From assembly GCA_903911145.1 (NCBI GenBank), contig CAIWCD010000003.1, positions 64,642-128,641 of the forward strand: DNA of 64,000 nt. The letters run 5' to 3'. Numbering within the stretch: the stretch's first letter is position 1; every line of letters starts with the position of its first letter. Below are positions 7,527 to 15,894 of the stretch, one piece after another. Origin of the DNA: an uncultured delta proteobacterium (GTDB taxonomy: Bacteria > Myxococcota > Myxococcia > Myxococcales > 40CM-4-68-19). The notes below the pieces were generated by a model that was not told where the DNA came from, did not search any database, and saw nothing but the letters and a program-made list of their open reading frames with translations. A program made the position numbers and the translations under genes.

Positions 7527-9779
7527 ATGGAAACGCTCTTTATCGTCGGCTCTCTGTTGATCACCGTTGTCGGTGCGGTCTGGCAGCTCTCTGCGCGGCG
7601 CAAGCGACAGCTGCGCTCGGAGGCCGAGCTGGCCGAGGCGGTCGAGCAGCGGCGCACGCTCCCGCCAACGCTCTACCCGATCGTCGACCCGGACAAGTGC
7701 ATCGGCAGCCTCTCCTGTCTGAAGGCCTGCCCCGAGGGAGACATCCTCGGCATCATCGATGGCAAGGCGAAGCTCATCCACGCCGATCGCTGCATCGGTC
7801 ACGGACAGTGCGCGCTCGAGTGCCCGGTGGGCGCGATCAGATTGGTCGTCGGCACGTCGGAGCGCGGCGTCGATCTGCCCGAGGTGGACGAGTACTTCGA
7901 GTCGAGCCGCGCTGGCGTGCACGTGATCGGTGAGCTCGGTGGAATGGGCCTGATCAAGAACGCCGTCTCGCAGGGCAAGCAGGTCGGCCGCAGGTTGAGC
8001 GAGCTCGTCGAGATCGCAGCGCCCGCGGGACGCCCGGCTCCGTCCATCGAGGAGCTCGTCGACGTCGCGATCATCGGCGCGGGGCCAGCGGGACTTTCGG
8101 CGGCGGCGGAGTTGCGCTCGCTTGGTCGCTCTGTGCGCGTGCTCGATCAGCAGACGACCGGCGGAACCATCGCGCAGTATCCGCGGCAGAAGCTGGTGCT
8201 CACCGAGCCGCTCGAGTTGCCGTTCGTCGAGGGCCGCCTCGGCAAGAAGATCGTCAGCAAGGAGGAGCTGCTCGAGACGTTCCACGAGCTGGTTTCGCGC
8301 GGAGGCATCCGCGTCGAGGAGGGCGTGAAGGTCTCCGGCCTCAGCGGCAGCGACGGCGCGTTTGAGCTGATCACCGAGAAGGGCCCGGTGGCTGCGCGCA
8401 AGGTCGTGCTCGCAACGGGGCGGCGCGGCTCTCCGCGCAAGCTGGGCGTCCCGGGCGAGCAGCTCGCGAAGGTCACCTATTCGCTCGCGGACGCGGAGCA
8501 GTACGACAGCTGCGGCGTGCTGGTGGTGGGCGGCGGCGACTCCGCGGTCGAGGCTGCGGTGCAGCTCGCAGAGAAGAGCTCAGCGAAGGTCACTGTGAGC
8601 TACCGCGGCCCATCATTCACGCGCTGCCGCGCGGTCAACCAGAGGCGCATCGAGCAGCTGCGCAGCGAAGGCAAGCTCGACGTCCGCTTCAACACCAACG
8701 TCGAGAGCATCGACGAGCGCACGGTCGTCCTGCGCAGCGACGCGGGCGAAGAGATGCGGCTCGCGAACGACTTCGTGCTCGTGCTCGCGGGCGGCGAACT
8801 GCCGGTCCAGTTCCTCTCCTCGATGGGCGTCGAGATGCGCCGCTATCACGGCGAGGAGCACAAGGCGTTCAATCCAACGCAGGGCCGCACCGGCCTTGCC
8901 AAGGAGAGGCAGGCTCGCGAGGCGCGTCGACAGGAGATGTTGAACTACGTCCTCGTCGGCGCGTTCGTCGTCGCCTGGCTCTCGTGGGTGGGTCGCGGCT
9001 ACTACACGCTCAGCCAGATCGAGAGGCTGCGCTCGCCGCTGCACGCAACGCTCAAGTCCGCGGGCAGCTGGGGTCACGGCGTCGGCATCGTCGCCACGCT
9101 CGTGATGATGGGGAACTTCCTCTACCCGCTGCGCAAGCGTCACCCCAAGCTCAAGGGCGTCGGCTCGATCGCGCGCTGGCTCGACTTCCACGTCTTCGTC
9201 GGCTTCATGTCACCGCTGGTGATCGCGTTCCATGCGGCCTTCCAGTCGAAGAATCACCTCGCGACCGCGACAGCGACGGCGCTGGTGGTGGTGATGATCA
9301 CCGGCGTGATCGGCCGCTTCCTCTACGGACTCGTTCCGTCCGAGCGAGGAAGCATGCTCGAGCGGGCCGAGGTGGTGTCGCGCTTGAAGATGGAAAAGGC
9401 CCGGCTGCTGGCGCTGCTGCACGAGCGACACGATCCCGCGCGCCTCGAGGAACTCGTCGAGTGGGCGACGGGTGAGCTCTCGGCGGGATCGCTCTTCGAG
9501 TTCCTCGTTCACGCGCCCGCGCAGGCCATCCAGTTGCGTCTGCGCATTCTCGGTGTGCGCTCGATGTTCGACGATCGCCGCCAGTACAACGACTTCCGCG
9601 ACGAGCTGCTCAAGGCCTCTCTTCTGCGCACACAGGCGCGCTTCTTCGGCGGCCTCAAGAAGCTGATGGGAAGCTGGCGCATCGCCCACGCCTCGCTCGC
9701 GGTGTTCCTCGTGGTCGCGATCGTGCTGCACATCGGCGTGTCGCTCTACTTCGGCTACGGACTGGGGTCGGCCGGGTGA
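7527..9779 (+). CDS. Membrane FeS-flavoprotein NAD(P)H oxidoreductase with haem-b-like domain
   Basis: A 750-residue fusion. Order: an N-terminal membrane helix (3-20); a ferredoxin-like domain with CIGSLSCLKACP (Cys 58, 64, 68) and CIGHGQCALECP (Cys 89, 95, 99); a two-dinucleotide-binding flavoprotein domain with GAGPAG (184-189) for FAD and GGGDSA (335-340) for NAD(P); then about four to five membrane helices from residue 470, with His 517, 555, 569 and further His near the last helix (about 720-735), as in ferric-reductase or cytochrome b domains. No CxxC redox disulfide of thioredoxin reductase is present. The second Cys of each usual CxxCxxCxxxCP motif is replaced by Ser or His. The protein could carry electrons from cytoplasmic NAD(P)H across the inner membrane to the adjacent periplasmic cytochromes. 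Its stop overlaps the next GTG start. Confidence 0.88.
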   Translation: METLFIVGSLLITVVGAVWQLSARRKRQLRSEAELAEAVEQRRTLPPTLYPIVDPDKCIGSLSCLKACPEGDILGIIDGKAKLIHADRCIGHGQCALECPVGAIRLVVGTSERGVDLPEVDEYFESSRAGVHVIGELGGMGLIKNAVSQGKQVGRRLSELVEIAAPAGRPAPSIEELVDVAIIGAGPAGLSAAAELRSLGRSVRVLDQQTTGGTIAQYPRQKLVLTEPLELPFVEGRLGKKIVSKEELLETFHELVSRGGIRVEEGVKVSGLSGSDGAFELITEKGPVAARKVVLATGRRGSPRKLGVPGEQLAKVTYSLADAEQYDSCGVLVVGGGDSAVEAAVQLAEKSSAKVTVSYRGPSFTRCRAVNQRRIEQLRSEGKLDVRFNTNVESIDERTVVLRSDAGEEMRLANDFVLVLAGGELPVQFLSSMGVEMRRYHGEEHKAFNPTQGRTGLAKERQAREARRQEMLNYVLVGAFVVAWLSWVGRGYYTLSQIERLRSPLHATLKSAGSWGHGVGIVATLVMMGNFLYPLRKRHPKLKGVGSIARWLDFHVFVGFMSPLVIAFHAAFQSKNHLATATATALVVVMITGVIGRFLYGLVPSERGSMLERAEVVSRLKMEKARLLALLHERHDPARLEELVEWATGELSAGSLFEFLVHAPAQAIQLRLRILGVRSMFDDRRQYNDFRDELLKASLLRTQARFFGGLKKLMGSWRIAHASLAVFLVVAIVLHIGVSLYFGYGLGSAG

Positions 9780-11578
9780 AGTCGCTCGTCGTCGCTCTCG
9801 GAATCGCCCTGCTCTTCGGCGCCGCCGAGGTGCACGCGGACACGTTCTCGCCGGGTCCGCTCAACAAGGGGCACGCCGCGCTCGACGGCCTCGACAACTG
9901 CGCCAAGTGCCACCCGACGGGAGGTCGCCTCTCTGCCGCGCTCTGCCTTGACTGCCACACCGAGCTCAAGGATCGCGTCGCGCACGGGCTCGGCTTCCAC
10001 GGGCGCATGGAGAAATCGGAGCAGCACTGCGAGAAGTGCCACCACGAGCACCAGGGCGAGGATTTTGAAATCATCGACTGGGGCAAGGAAGGGAAGAACA
10101 AGTTCGACCACGCGAAGACCGGCTGGCCGCTGAAGGGCAAGCACGTGACGACGACGTGCAAGGATTGCCACGAGCAGCGGCTGATCGTGGCGCCCGAGAT
10201 CAAGAAGATGCTCGCCGAGCACAAGGGGCGCGCGACCTTGCTGGGCGCGGCCGCGAACTGCGCGGGCTGCCACTTCGACGATCACCGCGGGCAGGAAGGC
10301 AACGACTGCAAGCGCTGCCACGACGAGAAAGCGTGGAAGCCGGCGACGGCGTTCGATCACAACAAGGCCTCGATGGCGAGCTATCCGCTCGAGGGCGCGC
10401 ACGCAAAGGTCGCCTGCGATCAGTGCCACCAGACCGAGACGGACAGCTCGCACAACGGCGCGTTTCCCAAGCCCGTCACCGAGGTGTTCGCGCGCTACAA
10501 GCCAGTCGTGCACAGCTCCTGCGAGTCGTGCCACGTCGATCCGCACGACGGACGGTTCGGCTCAAGCTGCGAGGATTGCCACTCGGTCAATTCGTGGAAG
10601 GAGCTGCACGCGGCCAAGCACACGGCGAGCAAGGATCTCGCGTTTCACGAGAAGACCCGCTACCCGCTGCGCGGCAAGCACGAGACGGTCAGCTGCGCGG
10701 CCTGCCACGGCGCGGGGCACGGAGCGCGCTTCCGCGGCGTGCCGTTCGCGCTCTGCACCGACTGCCACGCGGATGCGCACCAGGGGCAGATGGCGAAGGC
10801 GTCGGAGATGATTCCGAACTGCGAGCGCTGCCACTCGGTGAATGGATTTCTCCCGCCGAAGTTCGAGCTCGAGGAGCACAGCAAGACGCGCTACCCCTTG
10901 ATGGGCGCGCACCAGGCGACGCCGTGCCTCTCCTGCCATCTCCACGATGCCGCGCGCGCTGCCGTCGCTGCTCCTGCCGAGATGCGCATGCAGACGAGCC
11001 GGCGAGCGCTCGCGCCGAAACTCTCTCCCGCGGTCATCCTCGTGCGCGGCGATGTGCAGCGCTGCGAGACGTGCCACAACGACATCCACGGCGGACAGTT
11101 CGACGCCTCGCGCGGCGGCGGGGCCTGCACGCGCTGCCACGTCGTCGAGAGCTTCAACACCGTCCGCTTCGATCACGCCACCGCGCGCTTTCCTCTCGAG
11201 GGAAAGCATGCGCCCGCCGCGTGCGTGGCCTGCCACAAGGCCCCGTCTGCGAACGCGCCCGTGGCCTGGCGAGGCGTACCGACAGCCTGCGCGAGCTGCC
11301 ACGCCGACGCGCACGCGGGACAGTTCGGCGCGAACTCCGACTGCGCCACCTGCCACGACGCTTCCGCGTGGAAACCCGCGCGGCGCTTCATCCACGCGCC
11401 TCCCTTCACCAACTGGCTCCTCGACGGCAAGCACATCAACGTCGCGTGCAAGGAGTGCCACCCCGAGGTGAACGTCGGCGGCGGCCTGCGCGTCGCCCGC
11501 TACAAGCCTGTGCCGCACGAGTGCGAGAGCTGCCACGCCGATCAGCACGACGGCAGCATGTCGAGGTTCTCGCGATGA
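9776..11578 (+). CDS. 20-haem periplasmic c-type cytochrome
   Basis: A 600-residue protein with a signal peptide (cleavage near AEVHA-DT) and, by my count, 20 CxxCH motifs. The motifs recur in a repeating pattern: CxxCHxDxHxGxF, then CxxCH with a nearby Trp, then FxH, PLxGxH, CxxCH. This suggests growth by duplication of a small multihaem module. The same module builds the next protein. It starts with GTG in a 4-base GTGA overlap with the reductase gene, so the two are probably translationally coupled. It is a likely periplasmic wire between the inner-membrane reductase and the outer-membrane proteins. Confidence 0.93.
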   Translation: MKSLVVALGIALLFGAAEVHADTFSPGPLNKGHAALDGLDNCAKCHPTGGRLSAALCLDCHTELKDRVAHGLGFHGRMEKSEQHCEKCHHEHQGEDFEIIDWGKEGKNKFDHAKTGWPLKGKHVTTTCKDCHEQRLIVAPEIKKMLAEHKGRATLLGAAANCAGCHFDDHRGQEGNDCKRCHDEKAWKPATAFDHNKASMASYPLEGAHAKVACDQCHQTETDSSHNGAFPKPVTEVFARYKPVVHSSCESCHVDPHDGRFGSSCEDCHSVNSWKELHAAKHTASKDLAFHEKTRYPLRGKHETVSCAACHGAGHGARFRGVPFALCTDCHADAHQGQMAKASEMIPNCERCHSVNGFLPPKFELEEHSKTRYPLMGAHQATPCLSCHLHDAARAAVAAPAEMRMQTSRRALAPKLSPAVILVRGDVQRCETCHNDIHGGQFDASRGGGACTRCHVVESFNTVRFDHATARFPLEGKHAPAACVACHKAPSANAPVAWRGVPTACASCHADAHAGQFGANSDCATCHDASAWKPARRFIHAPPFTNWLLDGKHINVACKECHPEVNVGGGLRVARYKPVPHECESCHADQHDGSMSRFSR

Positions 11579-12444
11579 GAGACATCCGCATCGCCGCGCT
11601 GCTGTTGACTCTCCTGCTCTCTGCCGCGGGGCCGCTCTTCGCCGCGCCGTCCGCCGCGCACCACGGCATGTCGACGCAGACCCACTGCGCCTCCTGCCAC
11701 GTGACGGAGAACTGGAAGACCGTCCGCTTCGATCATCTCGCGCAGACGAAAGTGGAGCTGCGGGGTGCGCACGCGCTCGCGACCTGCGCGGGCTGCCACG
11801 ACGCGGAGTTCAAGAAGGCGGTGCCCGAGAGCTGCAGCGCCTGCCACCAGGATGCGCACCGCGGAGAGTTCGGAGTGCGCTGCGCGGGCTGCCACGACGA
11901 GAACAACTGGGAGAGCCGCTTCACGGCCGACGCGCATCGCAACACGACGTTCCCTCTCAGCGGACGGCACGGAATGGTCGCGTGCACCGAGTGCCACGGA
12001 AACGTGCGCGACCGCAGCTTCTCCCGCACGGGCATTGCGTGCGTCAGCTGCCACCAGCGCGACTACGCGGCGACGACCGGCAGCTACGTCGATCACGGCG
12101 TCTACAACTTCAGCAGCGCCTGCTACGACTGCCACACGGGCTCGCGCTGGACCGGCGCGCGCTTCCGCGAACACGAGGCCTGCTTCCAGCTCGCAGCAGG
12201 CCCGCACTCGGGCGTCGCCTGCCTCGACTGCCACAGCTCACTCACGGGCGCGCGACCAAGCGGGACCTGCTCCACCAACACCGAGGCCTGCACGCACTGC
12301 CACGCGCACGCGCAGCCGAAGACCGATCAGCAGCACGCGAACGTGCCCGGATATGAGTACTCCGACCTGAAGTGCTACTCGTGCCACAAGCAGGTCGCGC
12401 CCGGCAGTACGCCCGCGGCCCGGCATCCGAGGCGGACGCCGTGA
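11575..12444 (+). CDS. 10-haem c-type cytochrome
   Basis: A 289-residue protein with a signal peptide (hydrophobic stretch ending LFAAPSAA) and 10 CxxCH motifs. The arrangement FDH, then a PLSGRH-like segment, then CxxCH resembles the repeated module of the preceding 20-haem protein, so the two are probably paralogous. A decahaem periplasmic cytochrome next to a beta-barrel gene matches the MtrA-MtrB logic of porin-cytochrome conduits, although no direct homology is claimed. The start is an ATG in an ATGA overlap with the upstream stop. An open frame extends upstream in this phase from 10156, but that part is a shadow of the 20-haem gene. Confidence 0.92.
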   Translation: MRDIRIAALLLTLLLSAAGPLFAAPSAAHHGMSTQTHCASCHVTENWKTVRFDHLAQTKVELRGAHALATCAGCHDAEFKKAVPESCSACHQDAHRGEFGVRCAGCHDENNWESRFTADAHRNTTFPLSGRHGMVACTECHGNVRDRSFSRTGIACVSCHQRDYAATTGSYVDHGVYNFSSACYDCHTGSRWTGARFREHEACFQLAAGPHSGVACLDCHSSLTGARPSGTCSTNTEACTHCHAHAQPKTDQQHANVPGYEYSDLKCYSCHKQVAPGSTPAARHPRRTP

Positions 12445-14330
12445 CTCTGCGCTCCACTGCTCGCGCAAGCGTGATCGTTCGCGCGGCTGCGCTGCTTCTG
12501 GCGTGTGCGGCTGTGCTCGCGTTCGCGACGCCAGTGCGCGCTGCCACCGCTGGCGACCCGGCAGCACGCAAGAAGGCGCGGACCGGCAAGAGCACGAGCA
12601 GCACGAAGAACACAAAGAGTACGAAGAGCACAAAGGGCACAGCGAAGACGATGCGCGGCGCGGTGCAGGAGGCGCCGAAGCGTCGGGCCGAGCCAACCGA
12701 GTCGGTGCCCGTTCGCGCGCAGCAGTCGACAGCGCCGATGCAGGCTGCGCGCCCGGGCGCGGTGCGGACGCAAGGCCAAGTCGTGCAGGTCTCCACGTCA
12801 CGCGTCTTCGTGAACGCTGGCGCACGCGAGGGGCTGCGCGTCGGACTCTCCGTCGAGCTTCATCGCGGCACGAGCCTCGTCGGAAAGTGCGCGATCGATC
12901 GGGTCGCCGATCACTCGGCCTCCTGCCACGGAGCTGCGGCCCGCGCTGGTGACCGCTTTGCGCTCGGTCCGCCGCCGCCGGGTCCGAAAGTGAATGAGCT
13001 CGCGCAGCCCGTCGGAGACGCCGAGTTGACGCGGCGACGGCGCGCGATGGAAGCGGCGCCGATGACTGGAGTCGACTTCACCGGGAGCAGTGCGATCGCA
13101 CGCTCCTCGGCACCGCGCATGTTCTTCCGCGCCGCTCAGCTCGTCTGGGCATCCACCGACGCCTCTGCCTGGGTCGGCCAGCGGCTCGACGTGCGTGTGA
13201 TCGGCGCGCAGCTCACCGACGGCAAGGGCTTCCTTCCCGCAACGACACTCTCGCTCGACATCACACTGCTGCACCTCTCAAGGCCCGACGTCGCCACCTA
13301 CCGCCCGGGCGCCGATGTGCAGCTCTTCGTCTGGGAGGCCGCGCTCGCCTCGCGCTCGCGCGAGGGCAACACGTTTGCCGTCGGGCGACTGCTGCCCTGG
13401 TATGCGCCCGGCGCCACGCGCCTCGACGGAGCGCAACTCGGCCGACGCTTCACTCCCGGATTCGAGCTCGGCATCTTCGGCGGCGGCGTCCCCGATTCGG
13501 GAACGCTCGAGCCAACCTTCTCGCGCGCGACGGCCGGCGCCTACTGGGCCCTCGACCACAACGGCGCGCACTCCGATCTCTTCCCGTACGCGAACACCAC
13601 CGGCCGCCTCGCCTGGGTGCAGTCGCCCGAAGCGGGCACGCGCATCGAGCTCGAGTCGAGTTCGATCGTGCAGCTGCGCCGCCTCGGTGATGTCGCTGCG
13701 AGCTTCCGCTTTGCGCTGGGAGATACGACGGCGCCAGGCGCGCTCGATGCGGCACGACTTTCGTTCGCGCTGCGTCCGACCGACCGGCTCTCGTTCAACG
13801 GTGCGTTCCGCTACAGCGGCGCGACGCTCCTCGAGGACACCGCGCTCCAGGTGGCCAGCGGCCCGTCACTCCACCTCGATCTCGCAGGCTCATGGGAAGT
13901 GCGCCGCACGCTGCTGCTCGGACTCGAGGTCGGCGTCGCGCAGGACGACACCGCCAACGCCTCATTCGGACGCAGCTGGTTTGGCCCGACGATCGCGATG
14001 CCGCATTTCTTCGGAGACAACGGCGGCCTCTCCGTCGGTCTCCATGTCGAGGAGGGCGACCTTCCCGGCTACAGCAGCTGGATCGGCACAACACTCTTTC
14101 CCGGCAAGCGCATCCAGTTGCTCGTGCGCGCGACTCTGCAGATCGACTCACGCACCGAGGGGCGCGACGTGACGGCGGGCATCTACTCCAGCATCCACGC
14201 GCAGCTCTTCAACCACCTCGCGCTGCAGTGCGCAGTGCAAGCGCGGATGCAGCCCGTCGCACTCGGAAACATCCCGCCGGAACTGATGGGCGGCCTGTTC
14301 GTCGACCTCGGAGCGCGCGGAGAGTTCTGA
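12441..14330 (+). CDS. Outer-membrane beta-barrel protein of the cytochrome cluster
   Basis: A 629-residue protein starting at a GTG in a GTGA overlap with the decahaem gene. It has a signal peptide (about 1-35, ending PVRAA), then a low-complexity Lys/Thr/Ser linker (KSTSSTKNTKSTKS), a small soluble segment with one Cys pair, and from about residue 290 alternating amphipathic strands ending in a terminal Phe (GARGEF). That is the usual signature of an outer-membrane barrel. No family was recognised. Its place as the last gene of the multihaem operon makes it the likely pore or sheath through which the cytochromes reach the surface. The Lys-rich linker before the barrel is unusual. Confidence 0.8.
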   Translation: MTLRSTARASVIVRAAALLLACAAVLAFATPVRAATAGDPAARKKARTGKSTSSTKNTKSTKSTKGTAKTMRGAVQEAPKRRAEPTESVPVRAQQSTAPMQAARPGAVRTQGQVVQVSTSRVFVNAGAREGLRVGLSVELHRGTSLVGKCAIDRVADHSASCHGAAARAGDRFALGPPPPGPKVNELAQPVGDAELTRRRRAMEAAPMTGVDFTGSSAIARSSAPRMFFRAAQLVWASTDASAWVGQRLDVRVIGAQLTDGKGFLPATTLSLDITLLHLSRPDVATYRPGADVQLFVWEAALASRSREGNTFAVGRLLPWYAPGATRLDGAQLGRRFTPGFELGIFGGGVPDSGTLEPTFSRATAGAYWALDHNGAHSDLFPYANTTGRLAWVQSPEAGTRIELESSSIVQLRRLGDVAASFRFALGDTTAPGALDAARLSFALRPTDRLSFNGAFRYSGATLLEDTALQVASGPSLHLDLAGSWEVRRTLLLGLEVGVAQDDTANASFGRSWFGPTIAMPHFFGDNGGLSVGLHVEEGDLPGYSSWIGTTLFPGKRIQLLVRATLQIDSRTEGRDVTAGIYSSIHAQLFNHLALQCAVQARMQPVALGNIPPELMGGLFVDLGARGEF

Positions 14331-14352
14331 ACGCGGCACGAAGAGGAGGTCG

Positions 14353-14433
14353 TCTGAGATCTCAGAGATGATGTCTGAGTAGTCAGGTCTGAGATTCTGG
14401 AGCCGGGTCGTCGCCCTCTCTCCCGATCTCAGG
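14353..14433. repeat. Cluster of TCTGAGAT elements including a 14-base palindrome
   Basis: The perfect palindrome TCTGAGATCTCAGA lies at 14353-14366. TCTGAGT follows at 14374, CAGGTCTGAGATTC at 14384-14397 (exact copy at 3023-3036) and ATCTCAGG at 14426. The cluster sits between the convergent ends of the barrel gene and the response-regulator gene. It could be a regulator-binding array, a bidirectional transcription end or a short dispersed repeat. Confidence 0.55.
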
Positions 14434-14444
14434 ATTTCGTCCCA

Positions 14445-15254
14445 TCATCCGTCCCGCGACAGCAGATAGCCGCGGCCGCGGATGGTCTTGACGTATCGAG
14501 GGTGGCGCGGATCGCGTTCGATCTTGGCGCGCAGCCGGCTGACATGAATGTCGATCGCCCGGTCGAACGACTCTTCGGCGCCGCCCGGTCCCTTGATCAG
14601 CTCGAGCAACTGCTCGCGCGATGCCGGCCGGCCCGCCAGCTCCGCAAGCGCGAGGAGAAGTTCGAACTCGCACGGAGTGAGCCGAACCGGACGGCCCTCG
14701 AGTGCGACGGTCCGCGCCGCGAGATCGATCGAAAGTCCACAGATCGCAAAGCTCTGAGGTCTGGATGGCTCCCTACCCCGCGATCTGCGGACCACCGCGT
14801 GCATCCGCGCCAGCAACACGCCTGGACTGACCGGCCTCGTTACGCAGTCATCGGCACCACATTCAAGCCAATCGATCATCTCCTCGTCGCGACCCGCATC
14901 GACCACCATGATCATCGGCGTGCGCCGTGCCACGAGGACTTCGCGCAGAAGGGTCCAGTCGCGGAGCGGGGCGCTTGCGGAATCGATCAGGAGAAGATCG
15001 AACCGCTGCGCGCGGATCGCGAACCTGGCCTCGTCCACGTCCGCCGCGACCACGAGACGAGCCCGCGGCGCGTCGGGTGAGCCGATCAAGCTCGCGCGGA
15101 GATTGCCTCCGTTCTCGATGAGCAAGGCGCGAATGAGCGACCTCGTCTGCCCAGGCTCGGTGCGAGGTTGACGCTCGTGCGTCGAGGTCCTGGTCGTGAG
15201 CTCTTCGCGGGCCACCGACAGCGGCTCCTCGGGCGCAGGAAGCATCAGCATCAT
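14445..15254 (-). CDS. OmpR/PhoB-type response regulator with degenerate receiver
   Basis: A 269-residue protein. After about 40 variable residues comes a receiver-like domain: LLIEN in place of the acidic DD pair, the presumed phospho-acceptor Asp in DLLLIDS, and VTRPVSP in place of the usual TKP, so the conserved Lys is Arg. The C-terminal winged-helix DNA-binding domain is clear (LTPCEFELL, AIDIHVSRLRAKIE, VKTIRGRGYLL). It should bind DNA, but phosphorylation-dependent switching is doubtful. The start ATG overlaps the stop of the upstream OmpA-like gene (ATGA), giving a two-gene operon. No histidine kinase is adjacent. It is a plausible local regulator of the cytochrome cluster. Confidence 0.88.
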   Translation of the reverse strand: MMLMLPAPEEPLSVAREELTTRTSTHERQPRTEPGQTRSLIRALLIENGGNLRASLIGSPDAPRARLVVAADVDEARFAIRAQRFDLLLIDSASAPLRDWTLLREVLVARRTPMIMVVDAGRDEEMIDWLECGADDCVTRPVSPGVLLARMHAVVRRSRGREPSRPQSFAICGLSIDLAARTVALEGRPVRLTPCEFELLLALAELAGRPASREQLLELIKGPGGAEESFDRAIDIHVSRLRAKIERDPRHPRYVKTIRGRGYLLSRDG

Positions 15255-15700
15255 TCCCTCGCCACGAGCACGATTTCGATCCTCCGATTCGCCGCGCGGG
15301 TGTCTGGAGTGTCATTGGAAGACACTGGCCGGAATTCCCCGTAACCGGTTGCGATCAACCGCTTCGGATCCGTGCTCGTGTTCTCCTGGAGGTATCGGGC
15401 TACAGCGGTTGCACGGGCAGTTGAGAGCTCCCAGTTCGTCGCGAATTTCTGCGCCAGCTCGCTGTTCGCTTTCTGGATCGACGCGATCTGCGCCGCGTCC
15501 GCCTTGAGCTGCCGGGTGAGATCCTGCTCGGTGGTCTTCTCGGCCTCGAGCGCCTTCTTCGCCGCGTTCAGCTCGGTCTGCTGCTTCGCGATCTCTTTCT
15601 GTGCGTCGTCAGCGCGGGTCTTCTCTTTCTGGAAGGTCCCGGTGGTGACACAGCCAACCATGCAGAGCGAGACGACAGCCATCTGCAAAACACGAATCAC
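15251..15700 (-). CDS. OmpA-domain lipoprotein with coiled coil
   Basis: A 149-residue protein, taken from the GTG at 15700, which has GGAG upstream and gives a proper lipoprotein signal (MAVVSLCMVGC). Residues about 30-85 form a Lys/Glu/Gln-rich coiled coil. The C-terminal 60 residues match the second half of an OmpA/MotB peptidoglycan-binding domain (ELSTARATAVARYLQ, GYGEFRPV, NRRIEIVL). The first strand of that domain, with the usual LF and S/D motif, is absent or replaced by the coiled coil. It is probably outer-membrane anchored, with weak or no peptidoglycan binding. It is translationally coupled to the response regulator. Confidence 0.78.
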   Translation of the reverse strand: MIRVLQMAVVSLCMVGCVTTGTFQKEKTRADDAQKEIAKQQTELNAAKKALEAEKTTEQDLTRQLKADAAQIASIQKANSELAQKFATNWELSTARATAVARYLQENTSTDPKRLIATGYGEFRPVSSNDTPDTRAANRRIEIVLVARE

Positions 15701-15894
15701 GATGTGCTCCAGCGTTGAAAAGAACCGGGCCGCGCGGCCGGCAATCAGTCCTTGCAGGTCCAACGATCAACACCACCGTAGCCGCTTGCCACATTCGAAT
15801 CAAGATCATTGGAGGTCCAAGCATCTGGTTGCGCGCCCAGCACGCGTGTGCTAGATCAGCGCAGAGCTGTTCCCCTGAATCGACGGAGGATGCC

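Noticed and set aside
5731-7527. 598-codon plus-strand frame overlapping the 27-haem gene
   Set aside because: Arg/Pro/Leu/His-rich shadow frame lacking recognisable domains; the other frame carries the haem motifs.
10156-11574. Upstream extension of the decahaem open frame
   Set aside because: Lies fully inside the 20-haem gene in another frame; the signal peptide at 11575 marks the true start.
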